Shown here piece after piece: positions 19,591-28,568 of a stretch of DNA of 64,000 nucleotides. Source of the DNA: Pseudomonadota bacterium (lineage in GTDB: Bacteria; Pseudomonadota; Gammaproteobacteria; Burkholderiales; Burkholderiaceae_B). Under the pieces are notes generated by a model, which saw nothing but the letters and a program-made list of their open reading frames with translations, had not been told where the DNA came from and did not search any database. Position 1 is the stretch's first letter. Every line of letters starts with the position of its first letter. Position numbers and translations under genes: made by a program. The stretch lies in NCBI GenBank assembly GCA_023425645.1, contig JAFACG010000045.1, positions 91,231 to 155,230 of the forward strand. Reading direction: 5' to 3'.

Positions 19591-20355
19591 TTGAGCCTCT
19601 CCGGTGCCATAGCGACTGGCCAGCGCCTGTTCGATACGGTGCAGCCTTGGGCGGGCGCGGTGCGACAGGCCGAGCTGGACCTGTTCGATCAGCGCGATAC
19701 CTTGTCGGGACGCCTGCGCATCTGTCTGCCGTCGGAAATCGGCCCTGCCCTGCTGGCGCCTGTGCTGGCCGACTTTGCCGCCCGGCATCCGGCTCTGGAA
19801 CTGCATTGTCAGACCAACCTGGGCGGGCCGGGCGTACTGGCCGATGATTTTGATCTGGCTTTGCTGATGTGTCGCGGCGCATTGCCGGACAGCAGCCTCG
19901 TCGTCCAGGAGCTGTGCTCTTTTCCCTGTCAGGTGGTGGCGGCTCCCGAGCTGGTGGCAAGGCATGGCCTGCCAGACAGCCTGGAGGCTCTGGAGCGGCT
20001 GCCCTGCATCACCACGGACACGGCGCTCGATGGCCTGGCCTGGCAGTTTCTGCGTCCCGATGGCGGCTTCCACATCCTGAATGTGCCCAGCCGTTTCCGC
20101 GTCAACAGCGGGCGATTGGCCATGGCCGGCGCCTTGCAAGGGTTGGGCTACGCCATCCTGGCGTCCCATCCCTGTCGGGAGGCCTTGCAACAGGGGCTTC
20201 TGGTGCCGGTTCCCCTGCCCTTGCCGGCTGCCCCTTTGCGTCTGGTGGCCGCCTATACCCATCGCCGCCATCTGGCCAGTTCGGCGCGGGCCCTGATCGA
20301 GCATTTGAAAACACAGCGCAGCGCCTGGATGTTGCCCGAACCGGAGCAGGCATAA
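19579..20355 (+). pseudogene. LysR-type regulator lacking its DNA-binding domain
   Basis: Codes for the linker and substrate-binding domain of a LysR protein. Recognisable are RHLSLSGAIATGQRLFD (end of the winged helix and linker), DQRDTLSGRLRICLPSEIG, then the two-lobed effector domain ending near RALIEHL. The N-terminal helix-turn-helix of about 60 residues is absent, and the possible start (TTG 19591) lies after the junction with the MFS remnant. Without a DNA-binding domain it cannot be a normal regulator. The order (MFS minus, LysR plus) fits an ancestral divergent pair with the shared 5' region deleted. Confidence 0.8.
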
Positions 20356-20380
20356 AAAAGAGCGGCCCAAGGGCCGCTCT
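20355..20380 (-). terminator. Terminator after glnA
   Basis: Stem AGAGCGGCC/GGCCGCTCT followed on the minus strand by a run of six T, 39 bases beyond the glnA stop. Confidence 0.88.
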
Positions 20381-20418
20381 GGTCGGGACAGCGCCGGCAG
20401 ATGCCGGAGCAGGCCGTC

Positions 20419-21831
20419 TTAAAGGCTGTAGTACATGTCGAATTCGACCGGATGCGGCACCATGCGCAGACGGGTGATTTCGGCTTGCTTGAGCTCGATG
20501 AAGGCGTCCAGCATCTCGTTGCTGAACACGCCGCCGCGGGTCAGGAATTCGCGATCCTTGTCCAGGGCTTCCACGGCCTGTTCCAGGGAAGCGCAGACGG
20601 TCGGGATCTTCGCATCTTCTTCGGGCGGCAGGTCGTACAGATTCTTGTCCGCGGGGTCGCCGGGGTGAATCTTGTTCTGCACGCCGTCCAGGCCGGCCAT
20701 CATCAGGGCGGAGAAGGCCAGGTATGGGTTGGCCATCGGGTCGGGGAAGCGGGCTTCCACGCGGCGCGCCTTGGGGTTGCTGACGTAGGGGATGCGGATC
20801 GAGGCCGAGCGGTTGCGGGCCGAGTAAGCCAGCTTGACCGGGGCTTCGAAGTGCGGCACCAGGCGCTTGTAGGAGTTGGTCGTGGGGTTGGTGATGGCGT
20901 TCAGGGCGCGGGCGTGCTTGATGATGCCGCCGATGTAGAACAGCGCGAACTCCGACAGGCCGGCATATTCGTTGCCGGCGAACAGGTTCTGGCCGTCTTT
21001 CCAGATGGACTGGTGCACGTGCATGCCCGAACCGTTGTCGCCGACCACGGGCTTGGGCATGAAGGTGGCCGTCTTGCCGTACACGTGAGCCACATTGTGG
21101 ATCGTGTACTTCATGATCTGGTTCCAGTCGGCGCGTTCGACCAGAGTGGAGAAGCGCGTGCCGATCTCCAGCTGGCCGGGAGCCGCCACTTCGTGGTGAT
21201 GGATTTCCACGGGAACGCCCTGCTGTTCCAGCAGCAGGCACATTTCGGCGCGCAGGTCGGAGAAGGAGTCCACGGGCGAGACGGGCACATAGCCGCCTTT
21301 CAGGCCGGGACGATGGCCCAGGTTGTTGCCGTTGAACTCCACGCCGCGCGACCAGGGGGCTTCTTCGGAACGGATCTTCACGAAGCTGCCGGACATGTCG
21401 TCGTTCCAGGTGATGCCGTCGAACACGAAGAATTCGGGTTCGGGACCGAAATAGGCGGTGTCGCCCAGGCCGCTGGAACGCAGGTAGGCTTCGGCGCGCT
21501 TGGCCAGCGAGCGGGGATCGCGGTCGTAGCCTTTCAGGTCGGAGGGCTCGACCACGTCACACGTCAGGATCAGGGTGGGTTCTTCGCGGAAAGGATCCAT
21601 GCGCGCCGTCTTGGCGTCAGGGATCAGCAGCATGTCCGATGCTTCGATGCCTTTCCAGCCGGGCAGCGAGGAGCCATCGAAAGCCACGCCGGATTCGAAA
21701 CGGTCCTCGTCCACGGCGTGGGCGGGCGTGGTCAGGTGGTGTTCGCGGCCTAAGGTATCCGTAAAACGGAAGTCCACAAACGCGATCTCGCGTTCAGCTA
21801 TGATCTTCAGAACATCTTCGGGGGTGGACAT
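20419..21831 (-). CDS. glnA: Glutamine synthetase type I GlnA
   Basis: Makes glutamine from glutamate, ammonia and ATP; dodecameric cytoplasmic enzyme. From ATG 21831 it is 470 residues, the usual GSI length. Visible are [21 protein letters not shown], the metal-binding [30 protein letters not shown], the ATP region [19 protein letters not shown], active-site NRSASIRIP and the adenylylation site tyrosine in [10 protein letters not shown]. The latter shows control by GlnE-type adenylylation. The frame extends upstream by 42 codons without family resemblance. Flanked by a terminator and a promoter with a strong palindrome. Confidence 0.97.
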   Translation of the reverse strand: MSTPEDVLKIIAEREIAFVDFRFTDTLGREHHLTTPAHAVDEDRFESGVAFDGSSLPGWKGIEASDMLLIPDAKTARMDPFREEPTLILTCDVVEPSDLKGYDRDPRSLAKRAEAYLRSSGLGDTAYFGPEPEFFVFDGITWNDDMSGSFVKIRSEEAPWSRGVEFNGNNLGHRPGLKGGYVPVSPVDSFSDLRAEMCLLLEQQGVPVEIHHHEVAAPGQLEIGTRFSTLVERADWNQIMKYTIHNVAHVYGKTATFMPKPVVGDNGSGMHVHQSIWKDGQNLFAGNEYAGLSEFALFYIGGIIKHARALNAITNPTTNSYKRLVPHFEAPVKLAYSARNRSASIRIPYVSNPKARRVEARFPDPMANPYLAFSALMMAGLDGVQNKIHPGDPADKNLYDLPPEEDAKIPTVCASLEQAVEALDKDREFLTRGGVFSNEMLDAFIELKQAEITRLRMVPHPVEFDMYYSL

Positions 21832-21997
21832 GTTGACTCCAGCGTCAATGAGGTAAACAAAGGGTGAAGGGGGTTCACGACGGGTCCTTGTATGACCCGC
21901 TGTGGTAAATCCGGCGCACGCTTCCCCGGCAGGCCCGCCCTTCTTTGTCTGGTCCACTTGGATAAGAGAATTGTGACACTGGCTTTACCTGAAATTG

Positions 21998-22026
21998 ATT
22001 GTAGAGCAATTGTGCATCTGCACAAT
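21998..22026 (-). promoter_or_regulatory. Candidate glnA promoter with overlapping palindromic operator
   Basis: On the minus strand TTGTGC (22025-22020) and TACAAT (22003-21998) are spaced 16 bases apart. The perfect palindrome ATTGTGCA-TC-TGCACAAT at 22009-22026 overlaps the -35 and spacer, a position suited to a repressor. It does not fit the NtrC consensus half-site orientation, and I see no sigma-54 GG-N10-GC pair. Confidence 0.5.
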
Positions 22027-22056
22027 AAAAAAATGACGTAATCCGGCAGTTTCTTG

Positions 22057-23280
22057 TCAGGAAGCCTCATCAGGCAGAAACGCTTCCTGCAAGTCATTGA
22101 GAAACCGCCACCCGAGCTCGCTGGCGCGGATGCGCATCGGGTCGGCCTCCAGCAGGCCTTTCTCGATGTTGCGCCGCAAAATGGGCAGGATTCTGGCCAG
22201 AGGCACGCCGGTGCGTTCCTGGAAATATTGGGCGGGCACGCCTTCCTTCAGGCGCAAGGCGTTGAGCATGAATTCGAAAGGCAGATCGGCGGCCGGCACG
22301 CGTGCATTGTGCGCGTAATGGCTGCCGTCGCGGCGCGGCGCCGATTCCATCCAGGAAGCGGGATTGCGCACGGTGGCCGTGCGCACGATGCGATCGTGGA
22401 AGGATAGCTTGCCATGGGCGCCGGGACCGATGCCGATATAGTCGCCGAACTCCCAGTAGTTCAGATTGTGCCGGCTGTGCCCGCCGCGCCGGGCGTAGGC
22501 GGAGATCTCGTACTGGATCCAGCCGCCGCCGGCCGTCAGCTCGATCAGCCTGTCCTGCATGACGGCGCTCTCGTCGTCATCGGGCAGTGCGGGCGGATAC
22601 TTGGCGAAGACGGTGTTGGGCTCCAGCGTCAGATGGTAGAGCGACAGGTGTTCGGGGCCGAAGGACATGGCCTGCAGGATGTCCTGTTCGGATTGCGCGG
22701 GACTTTGACCCGCCAAGGCGTACATCAGGTCCAGGTTCACTCTGGAGACGGCCTTCATGGCCATCTCGATGGCCTGGCGCGCCTGTCGGCCGTCGTGGAT
22801 GCGGCCCAGCGCCTTCAGGGCCTGGTCATCGAAGCTTTGCACGCCCAGGGAGATCCGGTTCACGCCGCTGGCGGCGTAGTCCAGGAAACGGCCGGCTTCG
22901 GCCGTGCCGGGATTGGCTTCCAGCGTGATCTCGGCGTCGGGCAGCAGATTCAGGTGCGAGCGCAGCAGCGCCAGCATGCGATCCAGGGCGCGGGCCGACA
23001 GGAGACTGGGCGTGCCGCCGCCGATGAAGACCGAGATCACCTGCCGTCCCCACACCAGCGGCAGGTTCTGCTCCAGGTCGGCCTGCAAGGCGTCCAGGTA
23101 CTGCTCTTCAGGCAGCTGCTCGGGCGCTGCATGGGAGTTGAAGTCGCAATACGGGCATTTGCGCACGCACCAGGGCACGTGCACATAGACAGACAGCGGC
23201 GGCAGGCTGGGCAGCAGAGTGGCCGGACCGGATCCGGGACGGATGCGCACTTCAGGCGAGAATTCGCTCATGACGCTCAC
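22057..23280 (-). CDS. hemW: HemW-like radical SAM heme chaperone
   Basis: Radical SAM protein of 407 residues in the HemW (formerly HemN-like) group, thought to deliver heme to respiratory proteins rather than to act as coproporphyrinogen oxidase. The Fe-S motif C38-x3-C42-x2-C45 (WCVRKCPYCDF) is followed by FIGGGTPSLL, EANPGT and GVNRISLGVQSFDDQALKALGR. The C-terminal domain has YEISAYARRG and HNLNYWEFGDYIGIGPGAHG. GTG 23280 overlaps the rdgB stop and has GGAG five bases upstream, so I prefer it; ATG 23271 is the alternative. Confidence 0.92.
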   Translation of the reverse strand: MSVMSEFSPEVRIRPGSGPATLLPSLPPLSVYVHVPWCVRKCPYCDFNSHAAPEQLPEEQYLDALQADLEQNLPLVWGRQVISVFIGGGTPSLLSARALDRMLALLRSHLNLLPDAEITLEANPGTAEAGRFLDYAASGVNRISLGVQSFDDQALKALGRIHDGRQARQAIEMAMKAVSRVNLDLMYALAGQSPAQSEQDILQAMSFGPEHLSLYHLTLEPNTVFAKYPPALPDDDESAVMQDRLIELTAGGGWIQYEISAYARRGGHSRHNLNYWEFGDYIGIGPGAHGKLSFHDRIVRTATVRNPASWMESAPRRDGSHYAHNARVPAADLPFEFMLNALRLKEGVPAQYFQERTGVPLARILPILRRNIEKGLLEADPMRIRASELGWRFLNDLQEAFLPDEAS

Positions 23281-23888
23281 TCGCGCTCCAGCCGGGCCAG
23301 CAGGCTTTGCAGCGCCTGGCCGCGATGGCTGTGCCGGTTCTTGATTTCGGGGCTGAGTTGCGCGACGGTCTGCCGGAACTGCGGGATATAGAAGTGCGGA
23401 TCGTAGCCAAAGCCATGTTCGCCTTGCGGCTGGTCGACGATCTCGCCTTCCCAGACGCCTTCGACGATGATGGGACGGGGATCGTCGGCGTGGCGCACGT
23501 AGACGAGCAGCGCCACGTAACAGGCGCGGCGATCGGCCCGGCCCTGCAGGCGACGCACCAGCAGCTCGTTGTTGGCGGCATCCGATTTTTCACCGCCCTG
23601 TTCCATGGCGGCGAAGCGGGCCGAATAGACACCCGGCGCCCCGCCAAGGGCGTCCACGCACAGGCCCGAGTCGTCGGCCAGCGCGGGCAGCCCGGTCAGA
23701 CGGCTGGCATGGCGCGCCTTGGCCAGGGCGTTTTCCACGAAGGTGCCGAAAGGCTCGTCCGCCTCCGGCACGCCCAATTGCCCTTGGGGCACCATGGTGA
23801 TGCCCGCCGCAGACAGGATGGCGGAGAATTCCTTGAGCTTGCCGGCGTTGTTGGACGCCAGGACGACTTGTTTGTGTTCAGTGTTCAT
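23277..23888 (-). CDS. rdgB: dITP/XTP pyrophosphatase RdgB
   Basis: House-cleaning nucleotide pyrophosphatase of 203 residues that removes dITP, XTP and similar deaminated purine triphosphates. The N-terminal VVLASNNAGKLKEFSAIL, the metal site ALADDSGLCVDALGGAPGVYSARFA and the C-terminal GEHGFGYDPHFYIP are diagnostic. Lies between rph and hemW on the same strand and overlaps hemW by four bases. The order rph-rdgB-hemW is a common proteobacterial arrangement. Confidence 0.97.
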   Translation of the reverse strand: MNTEHKQVVLASNNAGKLKEFSAILSAAGITMVPQGQLGVPEADEPFGTFVENALAKARHASRLTGLPALADDSGLCVDALGGAPGVYSARFAAMEQGGEKSDAANNELLVRRLQGRADRRACYVALLVYVRHADDPRPIIVEGVWEGEIVDQPQGEHGFGYDPHFYIPQFRQTVAQLSPEIKNRHSHRGQALQSLLARLERE

Positions 23889-23931
23889 GCACGTGTACGG
23901 ACGACTGCGCGCCCGGTCGGAAGAAGATGAA

Positions 23932-24672
23932 TCAGATTCCCAGAGCCTGGCGCTGCGCGGCCATCAATTGGCGTATGCCGCCTTCGGCCAGATCCAGCAG
24001 GCTGTTCAAGGTCGCGCGGTCGAAGGTCTGGCCTTCGGCCGTGCCCTGGACTTCCACGAAGTGCCCGCTGCCGGTCATGACGATGTTCATGTCCGCGCCG
24101 CAGGCCGAGTCTTCTTCGTAGTCCAGGTCCAGCACGGGCGCGCCGTCGGCCAGACCGACCGATACGGCGGCCAGTTGATCGCGGATGGGGTTGCCCTGCA
24201 GCAGCAGGCCCTGCTGCTGCAGGGTGCGCACGGCCAGCGAGGCTGCGACCCAGGCGCCGGTGATGCTGGCGCAGCGGGTGCCGCCATCGGCCTGGATGAC
24301 GTCGCAGTCGATGTGCAGCGTGCGCTCCCCCAAGCCCTTCAGGTCGAATACGGCGCGCAGGCTGCGTCCGATCAGGCGCTGGATCTCCTGGGTGCGGCCG
24401 CTCTGCTTGCCGCGCGCCGCCTCGCGATCGGAACGCGTATGGGTCGAGCGCGGCAGCATGCCGTATTCGGCCGTCACCCAGCCCTGCTCCCTGCCCTTCA
24501 GGAATGGCGGCACCTTGTCCAGGACGCTGGCATTGCACAGCACGTGCGTGTCGCCCATGCGGACAAGCACCGAGCCTTCGGCATGGCGGGTGAATCCGGT
24601 CAGGAATTCAACGGGACGGCACTGGTCGGCGCGGCGGCCGGAGTGGCGCGCGGCAAGGACGGACTGGGACAA
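23932..24672 (-). CDS. rph: Ribonuclease PH
   Basis: Phosphorolytic 3'-5' exoribonuclease of 246 residues acting in tRNA 3' maturation. Key parts: [67 protein letters not shown] and [15 protein letters not shown]. The TTG at 24672 is taken as start because GGAG lies eight bases upstream and the protein would otherwise lose conserved N-terminal residues. Full-length, unlike the frameshifted rph of some E. coli K-12 strains. Confidence 0.96.
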   Translation of the reverse strand: MSQSVLAARHSGRRADQCRPVEFLTGFTRHAEGSVLVRMGDTHVLCNASVLDKVPPFLKGREQGWVTAEYGMLPRSTHTRSDREAARGKQSGRTQEIQRLIGRSLRAVFDLKGLGERTLHIDCDVIQADGGTRCASITGAWVAASLAVRTLQQQGLLLQGNPIRDQLAAVSVGLADGAPVLDLDYEEDSACGADMNIVMTGSGHFVEVQGTAEGQTFDRATLNSLLDLAEGGIRQLMAAQRQALGI

Positions 24673-24705
24673 GGCGGGACTCCAAACGGGAAAAATGCAA
24701 AAACC

Positions 24706-27324
24706 CTATTGTACGCGCGGCACCGGCCGCAGAGGCACGCCCATGTCCAGCCATTTGTCGGCCTGGCAGGTGAACAGCAGGATCTGGTGGCGCCGGGCCG
24801 CGTCGTTGATGATGCGTTTCATGGCCTGCAGCCTGTCGTGATCGCTGTGGACCAGCACGTCGTCCAGGATCAGCAGCGTGGGCCGGCCGGCCTGTTGCAG
24901 CAGGTCCGCATAGGCCAGCCGCGCGATCAGGCCTATCTGTTCACGGGCGCCGAAGCTCAGGCCGTCGATGTCGTCGGCCATGGGCTCGCCGTCCTCGCGC
25001 TGCAGCCAGCGCGGCGCCAGGTGTTCGTCCAGTTCGACCGACGCTTTGCCCAGCAAGAGGCGCAGGTAGTGGTTGATGTGTTTCTGCAGGGGCTGATGCA
25101 ACTGCTGAGTCAAGGCGCGACGCTGCTCGCGCAGCACCTGCACCAGCAGACGCAGGGCCGCCACGCGCCGTTCATACGCGGCGCAGCGGCGTTCGCTGTC
25201 CAGCAGGCGCGCCCGCACATCGGCGATCTGCTCTTCCAGGCCTTGCGCTCCCTGGGTTTCCAGCTTGGCCTGCACGAGCTGGGCGGCCACGCGGGCCTGG
25301 GCGTAAGCCTGTTCCTGTTGCCGGGCGCTGCGCTCCAGCCGTTCCACATCCTGTTCGAGAATGTCCACCGGCAAGCGTTCCAGTTGTGCAAGCAGGGTTT
25401 GCTGATCCCGGCGCAGCTGCTCGCGCCGCTCGCGCAATTCCGACCACAGGCGCTCCCGGTCGCGTTCAGCGGACTGGCGCTGGGGATCGGCCCACTGCTG
25501 TTCCACGCGCTGCGCCTCGGCCTGCGCCTGCTCGTGACGGGCCGCCAGAGTGGCCAGGGACTCGCGCCCCTGGCGCCATTCCGTTTCCAGCGCCTGCCAT
25601 TGCTGTTCAGCCAGGCTGGCTTCCCCGACCATGCGCTCCAGGTCCGCCTCCTCCAGGGGTTCGCCTTGCGGCCGCACAGGCGGACTGCTCTGGCGGGCCG
25701 CGGCCAGCAGGCCCTGCAAGTGGGCCTTGCCCTTGGGCGCCAGTATCCTCATGGAGGCGCGCAGCACGGACTCGCGCTGTTCCTGCTGCCGACCCTGCTC
25801 ACGGCGCTGCTCCAGTTCCTCCAGGCTGTTCGCACCCTGCTCTTGCAAGGCGAGTCGGAATTCGCGTTGCGCCTGTTCCAGCTGCTGCGCCAGGCCCGCC
25901 AGATCCTTGCCGCCGGGCACGATGCGCAGACGCCCAAACCCAGGCAACAGCACCTGCGTGCTGTCGGTCAACTGCAGCCGCGCCCGGCCGCGAATGTCCT
26001 TGCCGTCCACCTGGATGTGCATGCCCTCTTCCAGCTCCACCTGCATTTCCGTGGCGACCGACTCGAGCTGATGCTGAAGGCGCTGGACCTGCTGGCTGCG
26101 CTGGCGCAGGGCGGCCAGCGCCTCGTCTTCGACCCGCAGGCGCAGCACGGCGGCGCTGCATTCGGCCAGCTCGGTTTCGTGCCTGCTCAGCTCATCGAGC
26201 TGATCCTGGTACTGGCGAGCCTGCTGTTGGGCGCTCGCATGAGCGTCCTGTTCCCTGGCCCACTGCTGCCAGGCGCGGGCGCGCTCCTGTTCCTGGCGCA
26301 TGCGGTCTTTATGGCTTCGAGCCTGTTGCAGCCGGCTCTCCAGAGCCAACAAGCCGCTCCGGGCGTTCAGCAGTTCGGCCTTCAAGGCTTCGGCCTGCGC
26401 CAGCCTGTCCTGCCGCTGCGCCGCCAGGGCGCCGTCCTGTTCCCGGGCCTGCTGATACAGGCGCTCCCGCTCCTGCAGCATGTCCAGTTGCTGTTTCAGC
26501 TCCAGGCTGCGCGCCTGCAGCTCCCTCGCCTGCTTCAGCTGTTCCGTGACTGCGCGGGCCTGTGCGCGCAGGCGCTCCCAAGGCCGGTCCCGCTCGCCGT
26601 CCGCCACCTGATGGCGCGCCTGGGCCAGTTCATCCACCCATTGCCGATACTGCCGCAGGTCCGACTCGAGACGCTCCAGGTCGGCCTGGAGCTCGTCCCG
26701 CTCGCGCCGGGCCGCCAGCCAGACGCCGCGCGGCTGGCCCTGCGCCTGGGTGACGTACTGGTCCAATTGTTGTTGCGCCTGGTCCAGTACATAGTCGCCG
26801 TCGGCGCTGGTCAGGTCGGACATCTCGGTGCCCAGGGCCTGCTGCAAGGTGGCGCCGGCATGCTGCACGGCGGCGCGCAGTTCCTGCCCCTGGCCCTGCT
26901 CGAGCCACAACAGGCCGGGCACGCCCCAGTTGCGCGCCTGGCTGCCGCCGCGGGCGGCGTATTCGAATCCCATGCGGGAGGCCAGGTATTGTTCGGCTTC
27001 GTCGTTGTCGAGCTGCTCGCGGCCGATCAGCAGGTCGCAGCGCTTGCGCTTCAGGAAGCGCTTGCTCAGGCGCATGTCCTGCCCGTTCATGCTGAACTCC
27101 AGTTCCACGGCCGGAGCGGCCGAGGAATCGCCCCAGGGCAGGATGTCGTTCAGGCTGCTGGTGCTGTAGCGCTCGAAGAATACCGTGCGCAGCGCCTGAG
27201 CCAGCGTGCTCTTGCCGGCCTCGTTGGGCGCGCTGATGATGTTCAGGCCGGGATCCAGCTGGTCGAGCCGCACCGGTTCGCGAAAACGTTTGAACTGTTC
27301 AACGCGCAAGGATTTAACGTGCAT
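24706..27324 (-). CDS. SMC/SbcC-like ATPase with long coiled coils, no zinc hook
   Basis: An 872-residue protein with the split ATPase of the SMC/Rad50 class. Walker A APNEAGKST lies at residues 32-40. The C-terminal lobe has signature SFGAREQIGLIARLAYADLL and Walker B PTLLILDDVLVHSD. Between them are long Gln/Glu/Arg-rich coiled coils interrupted near residues 440-500 by a glycine/beta-rich segment (MHIQVDGKDIRG, GFGRLRIVPGGKDLAGL). No CxxC zinc hook is present, so it is not canonical SbcC; it resembles the YhaN-type AAA ATPases. It overlaps by 11 bases the upstream metallophosphatase gene, its likely nuclease partner. An AAGGAGG ribosome-binding site precedes it. DNA repair role inferred from family. 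Confidence 0.85.
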   Translation of the reverse strand: MHVKSLRVEQFKRFREPVRLDQLDPGLNIISAPNEAGKSTLAQALRTVFFERYSTSSLNDILPWGDSSAAPAVELEFSMNGQDMRLSKRFLKRKRCDLLIGREQLDNDEAEQYLASRMGFEYAARGGSQARNWGVPGLLWLEQGQGQELRAAVQHAGATLQQALGTEMSDLTSADGDYVLDQAQQQLDQYVTQAQGQPRGVWLAARRERDELQADLERLESDLRQYRQWVDELAQARHQVADGERDRPWERLRAQARAVTEQLKQARELQARSLELKQQLDMLQERERLYQQAREQDGALAAQRQDRLAQAEALKAELLNARSGLLALESRLQQARSHKDRMRQEQERARAWQQWAREQDAHASAQQQARQYQDQLDELSRHETELAECSAAVLRLRVEDEALAALRQRSQQVQRLQHQLESVATEMQVELEEGMHIQVDGKDIRGRARLQLTDSTQVLLPGFGRLRIVPGGKDLAGLAQQLEQAQREFRLALQEQGANSLEELEQRREQGRQQEQRESVLRASMRILAPKGKAHLQGLLAAARQSSPPVRPQGEPLEEADLERMVGEASLAEQQWQALETEWRQGRESLATLAARHEQAQAEAQRVEQQWADPQRQSAERDRERLWSELRERREQLRRDQQTLLAQLERLPVDILEQDVERLERSARQQEQAYAQARVAAQLVQAKLETQGAQGLEEQIADVRARLLDSERRCAAYERRVAALRLLVQVLREQRRALTQQLHQPLQKHINHYLRLLLGKASVELDEHLAPRWLQREDGEPMADDIDGLSFGAREQIGLIARLAYADLLQQAGRPTLLILDDVLVHSDHDRLQAMKRIINDAARRHQILLFTCQADKWLDMGVPLRPVPRVQ

Positions 27325-28432
27325 GGCGATCCTCCTTGTCGCGCAGCAGGCCGGCCAGGATCAGCAAGGCGTCCTGCGCGGCCTGGCCGTCCGGGCCCTG
27401 GCGCATGTCCTGCAATTGGTCGAGGGCGGCGCGCAGGTAGCCGTCGGCCTGCAAGGCGTGCAGATCGTCCTGCGTGGGCGCAAGCCCCAGGGCGTCGCGC
27501 CGGCAATCCCAGGCGCGGCAGCGCGCCTGCTCGCGGCCCAGCAGCGATTCCAGGCGGTCAAAGCCCGACAGGCTCAACTGGCCGGCCAGCTTGAGCTCCA
27601 CCACGCTTTGCCCGGGCAGGGCCGAGAGCTCGCGCTCCAGCAGATCCAGATCGGCGTCGCCGGACAATTCGTACGCCAGACTGACCCAGCGGTGCCTGCC
27701 CGTGGGGACGGCGCGCACCGACGGCATGGCGCCGGGCGCTTCCAGATCGACCAGCAAGGCTTGTCCGGACGCGTTGTCGCGGAACCGATCCGGTTCGGGC
27801 GTACCGCTGTAGTAGCAGCGCTCGTTGACCTTCAGGGTGCCGTGCCAGTCGCCCAGGGCCAGATAATCCAGCCGGGCACGCATCACGCGGTCCTGGTGGA
27901 TCAGGTTGTGGCTGTCTATGTGCTCCAGCAGTCCGCCCGCGCTGCCGTGGGCCAGGCCCACGCGCAGGTAGCCCGCGGGGCTGGGCGCGGCGTCGAACCA
28001 GTCCGTCAGGTCCTGGTAGGTCTGGCGCTGGGTCAGCGGCGCGGGCAGGATGGCCAGGCGCAAGTCGTCCAGGACCAGGGCTTGGGGTTTGTCCAGCACA
28101 TGGACGTGACCGGGCACGCAGGCCAGCCGTTGCGCCCGGGTCCACACGCTTTCGCTCAAGGCGGCGTCGTGGTTGCCGGGCAGCAGCACCCAGGGTCCCG
28201 TGAAGCCGGCCATGGCGTTGAAGGCGCGCCGCAGGCTGCGCTCGCTCAGGGTCTGGGAATCAAAGACGTCGCCGGCCGCCACGATCACGTCCACGTTCTG
28301 GGCGGCGGCCAGTTGCGCCAGCGTCTCGATGGCCGCGAACCGCGCTTCGGCGAGCGCGGCTGCGTCCTCGAGCGCAAAACGCGAATACTGGCGGCCGATC
28401 TGCCAGTCCGCCGTATGCAAGATTCTTACCAT
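27314..28432 (-). CDS. SbcD/Mre11-like metallophosphoesterase (DNA repair exonuclease)
   Basis: A 372-residue calcineurin-like phosphoesterase of the Mre11/SbcD (YhaO-like) type. It begins MVRILHTADWQIG, followed by metal-site motifs VDVIVAAGDVFDSQ, VLLPGNHDAAL, GLAHGS and YLALGDWHG. The frame is open about 470 bases further upstream, but that sequence is antisense to yicC and the promoter region. The gene overlaps the ATPase gene after it, and the pair is equivalent to SbcCD or YhaON in layout. The C-terminal 100 residues are the expected capping/partner-binding part. Confidence 0.88.
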   Translation of the reverse strand: MVRILHTADWQIGRQYSRFALEDAAALAEARFAAIETLAQLAAAQNVDVIVAAGDVFDSQTLSERSLRRAFNAMAGFTGPWVLLPGNHDAALSESVWTRAQRLACVPGHVHVLDKPQALVLDDLRLAILPAPLTQRQTYQDLTDWFDAAPSPAGYLRVGLAHGSAGGLLEHIDSHNLIHQDRVMRARLDYLALGDWHGTLKVNERCYYSGTPEPDRFRDNASGQALLVDLEAPGAMPSVRAVPTGRHRWVSLAYELSGDADLDLLERELSALPGQSVVELKLAGQLSLSGFDRLESLLGREQARCRAWDCRRDALGLAPTQDDLHALQADGYLRAALDQLQDMRQGPDGQAAQDALLILAGLLRDKEDRHAR

Positions 28433-28568
28433 GCCTGGAACCTCAAAAAAACTGCTTCGGTATCGAAGTCCTCCAGTGTATAGAACTTTGGCGGTGGTCG
28501 TGGATGCCGCCTGGCGCCAGCTCAGGAGTACAATGGAACGTTTTCCATAATCAGAAAAGTGACCAAAA

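Noticed and set aside
19141-20370. 409-codon minus-strand frame read as one intact transporter
   Set aside because: Only the last roughly 148 residues look like an MFS protein; the rest is the complement of the LysR domain.
22009-22026. NtrC binding site at glnA
   Set aside because: The half-sites are arranged as GTGCA...TGCAC, opposite to the known TGCAC...GTGCA form, and no sigma-54 promoter is nearby.
23719-27594. Very long plus-strand open frame (nearly 1300 codons) opposite rdgB, rph and the SbcC-like gene
   Set aside because: Its translation is low-complexity (Gln, Ala, Leu, Gly) and mirrors the coding frame of the opposite strand; the minus-strand genes show clear family motifs.
24706-28432. 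Canonical sbcCD
   Set aside because: The ATPase lacks the zinc-hook CxxC, so the name would be misleading.
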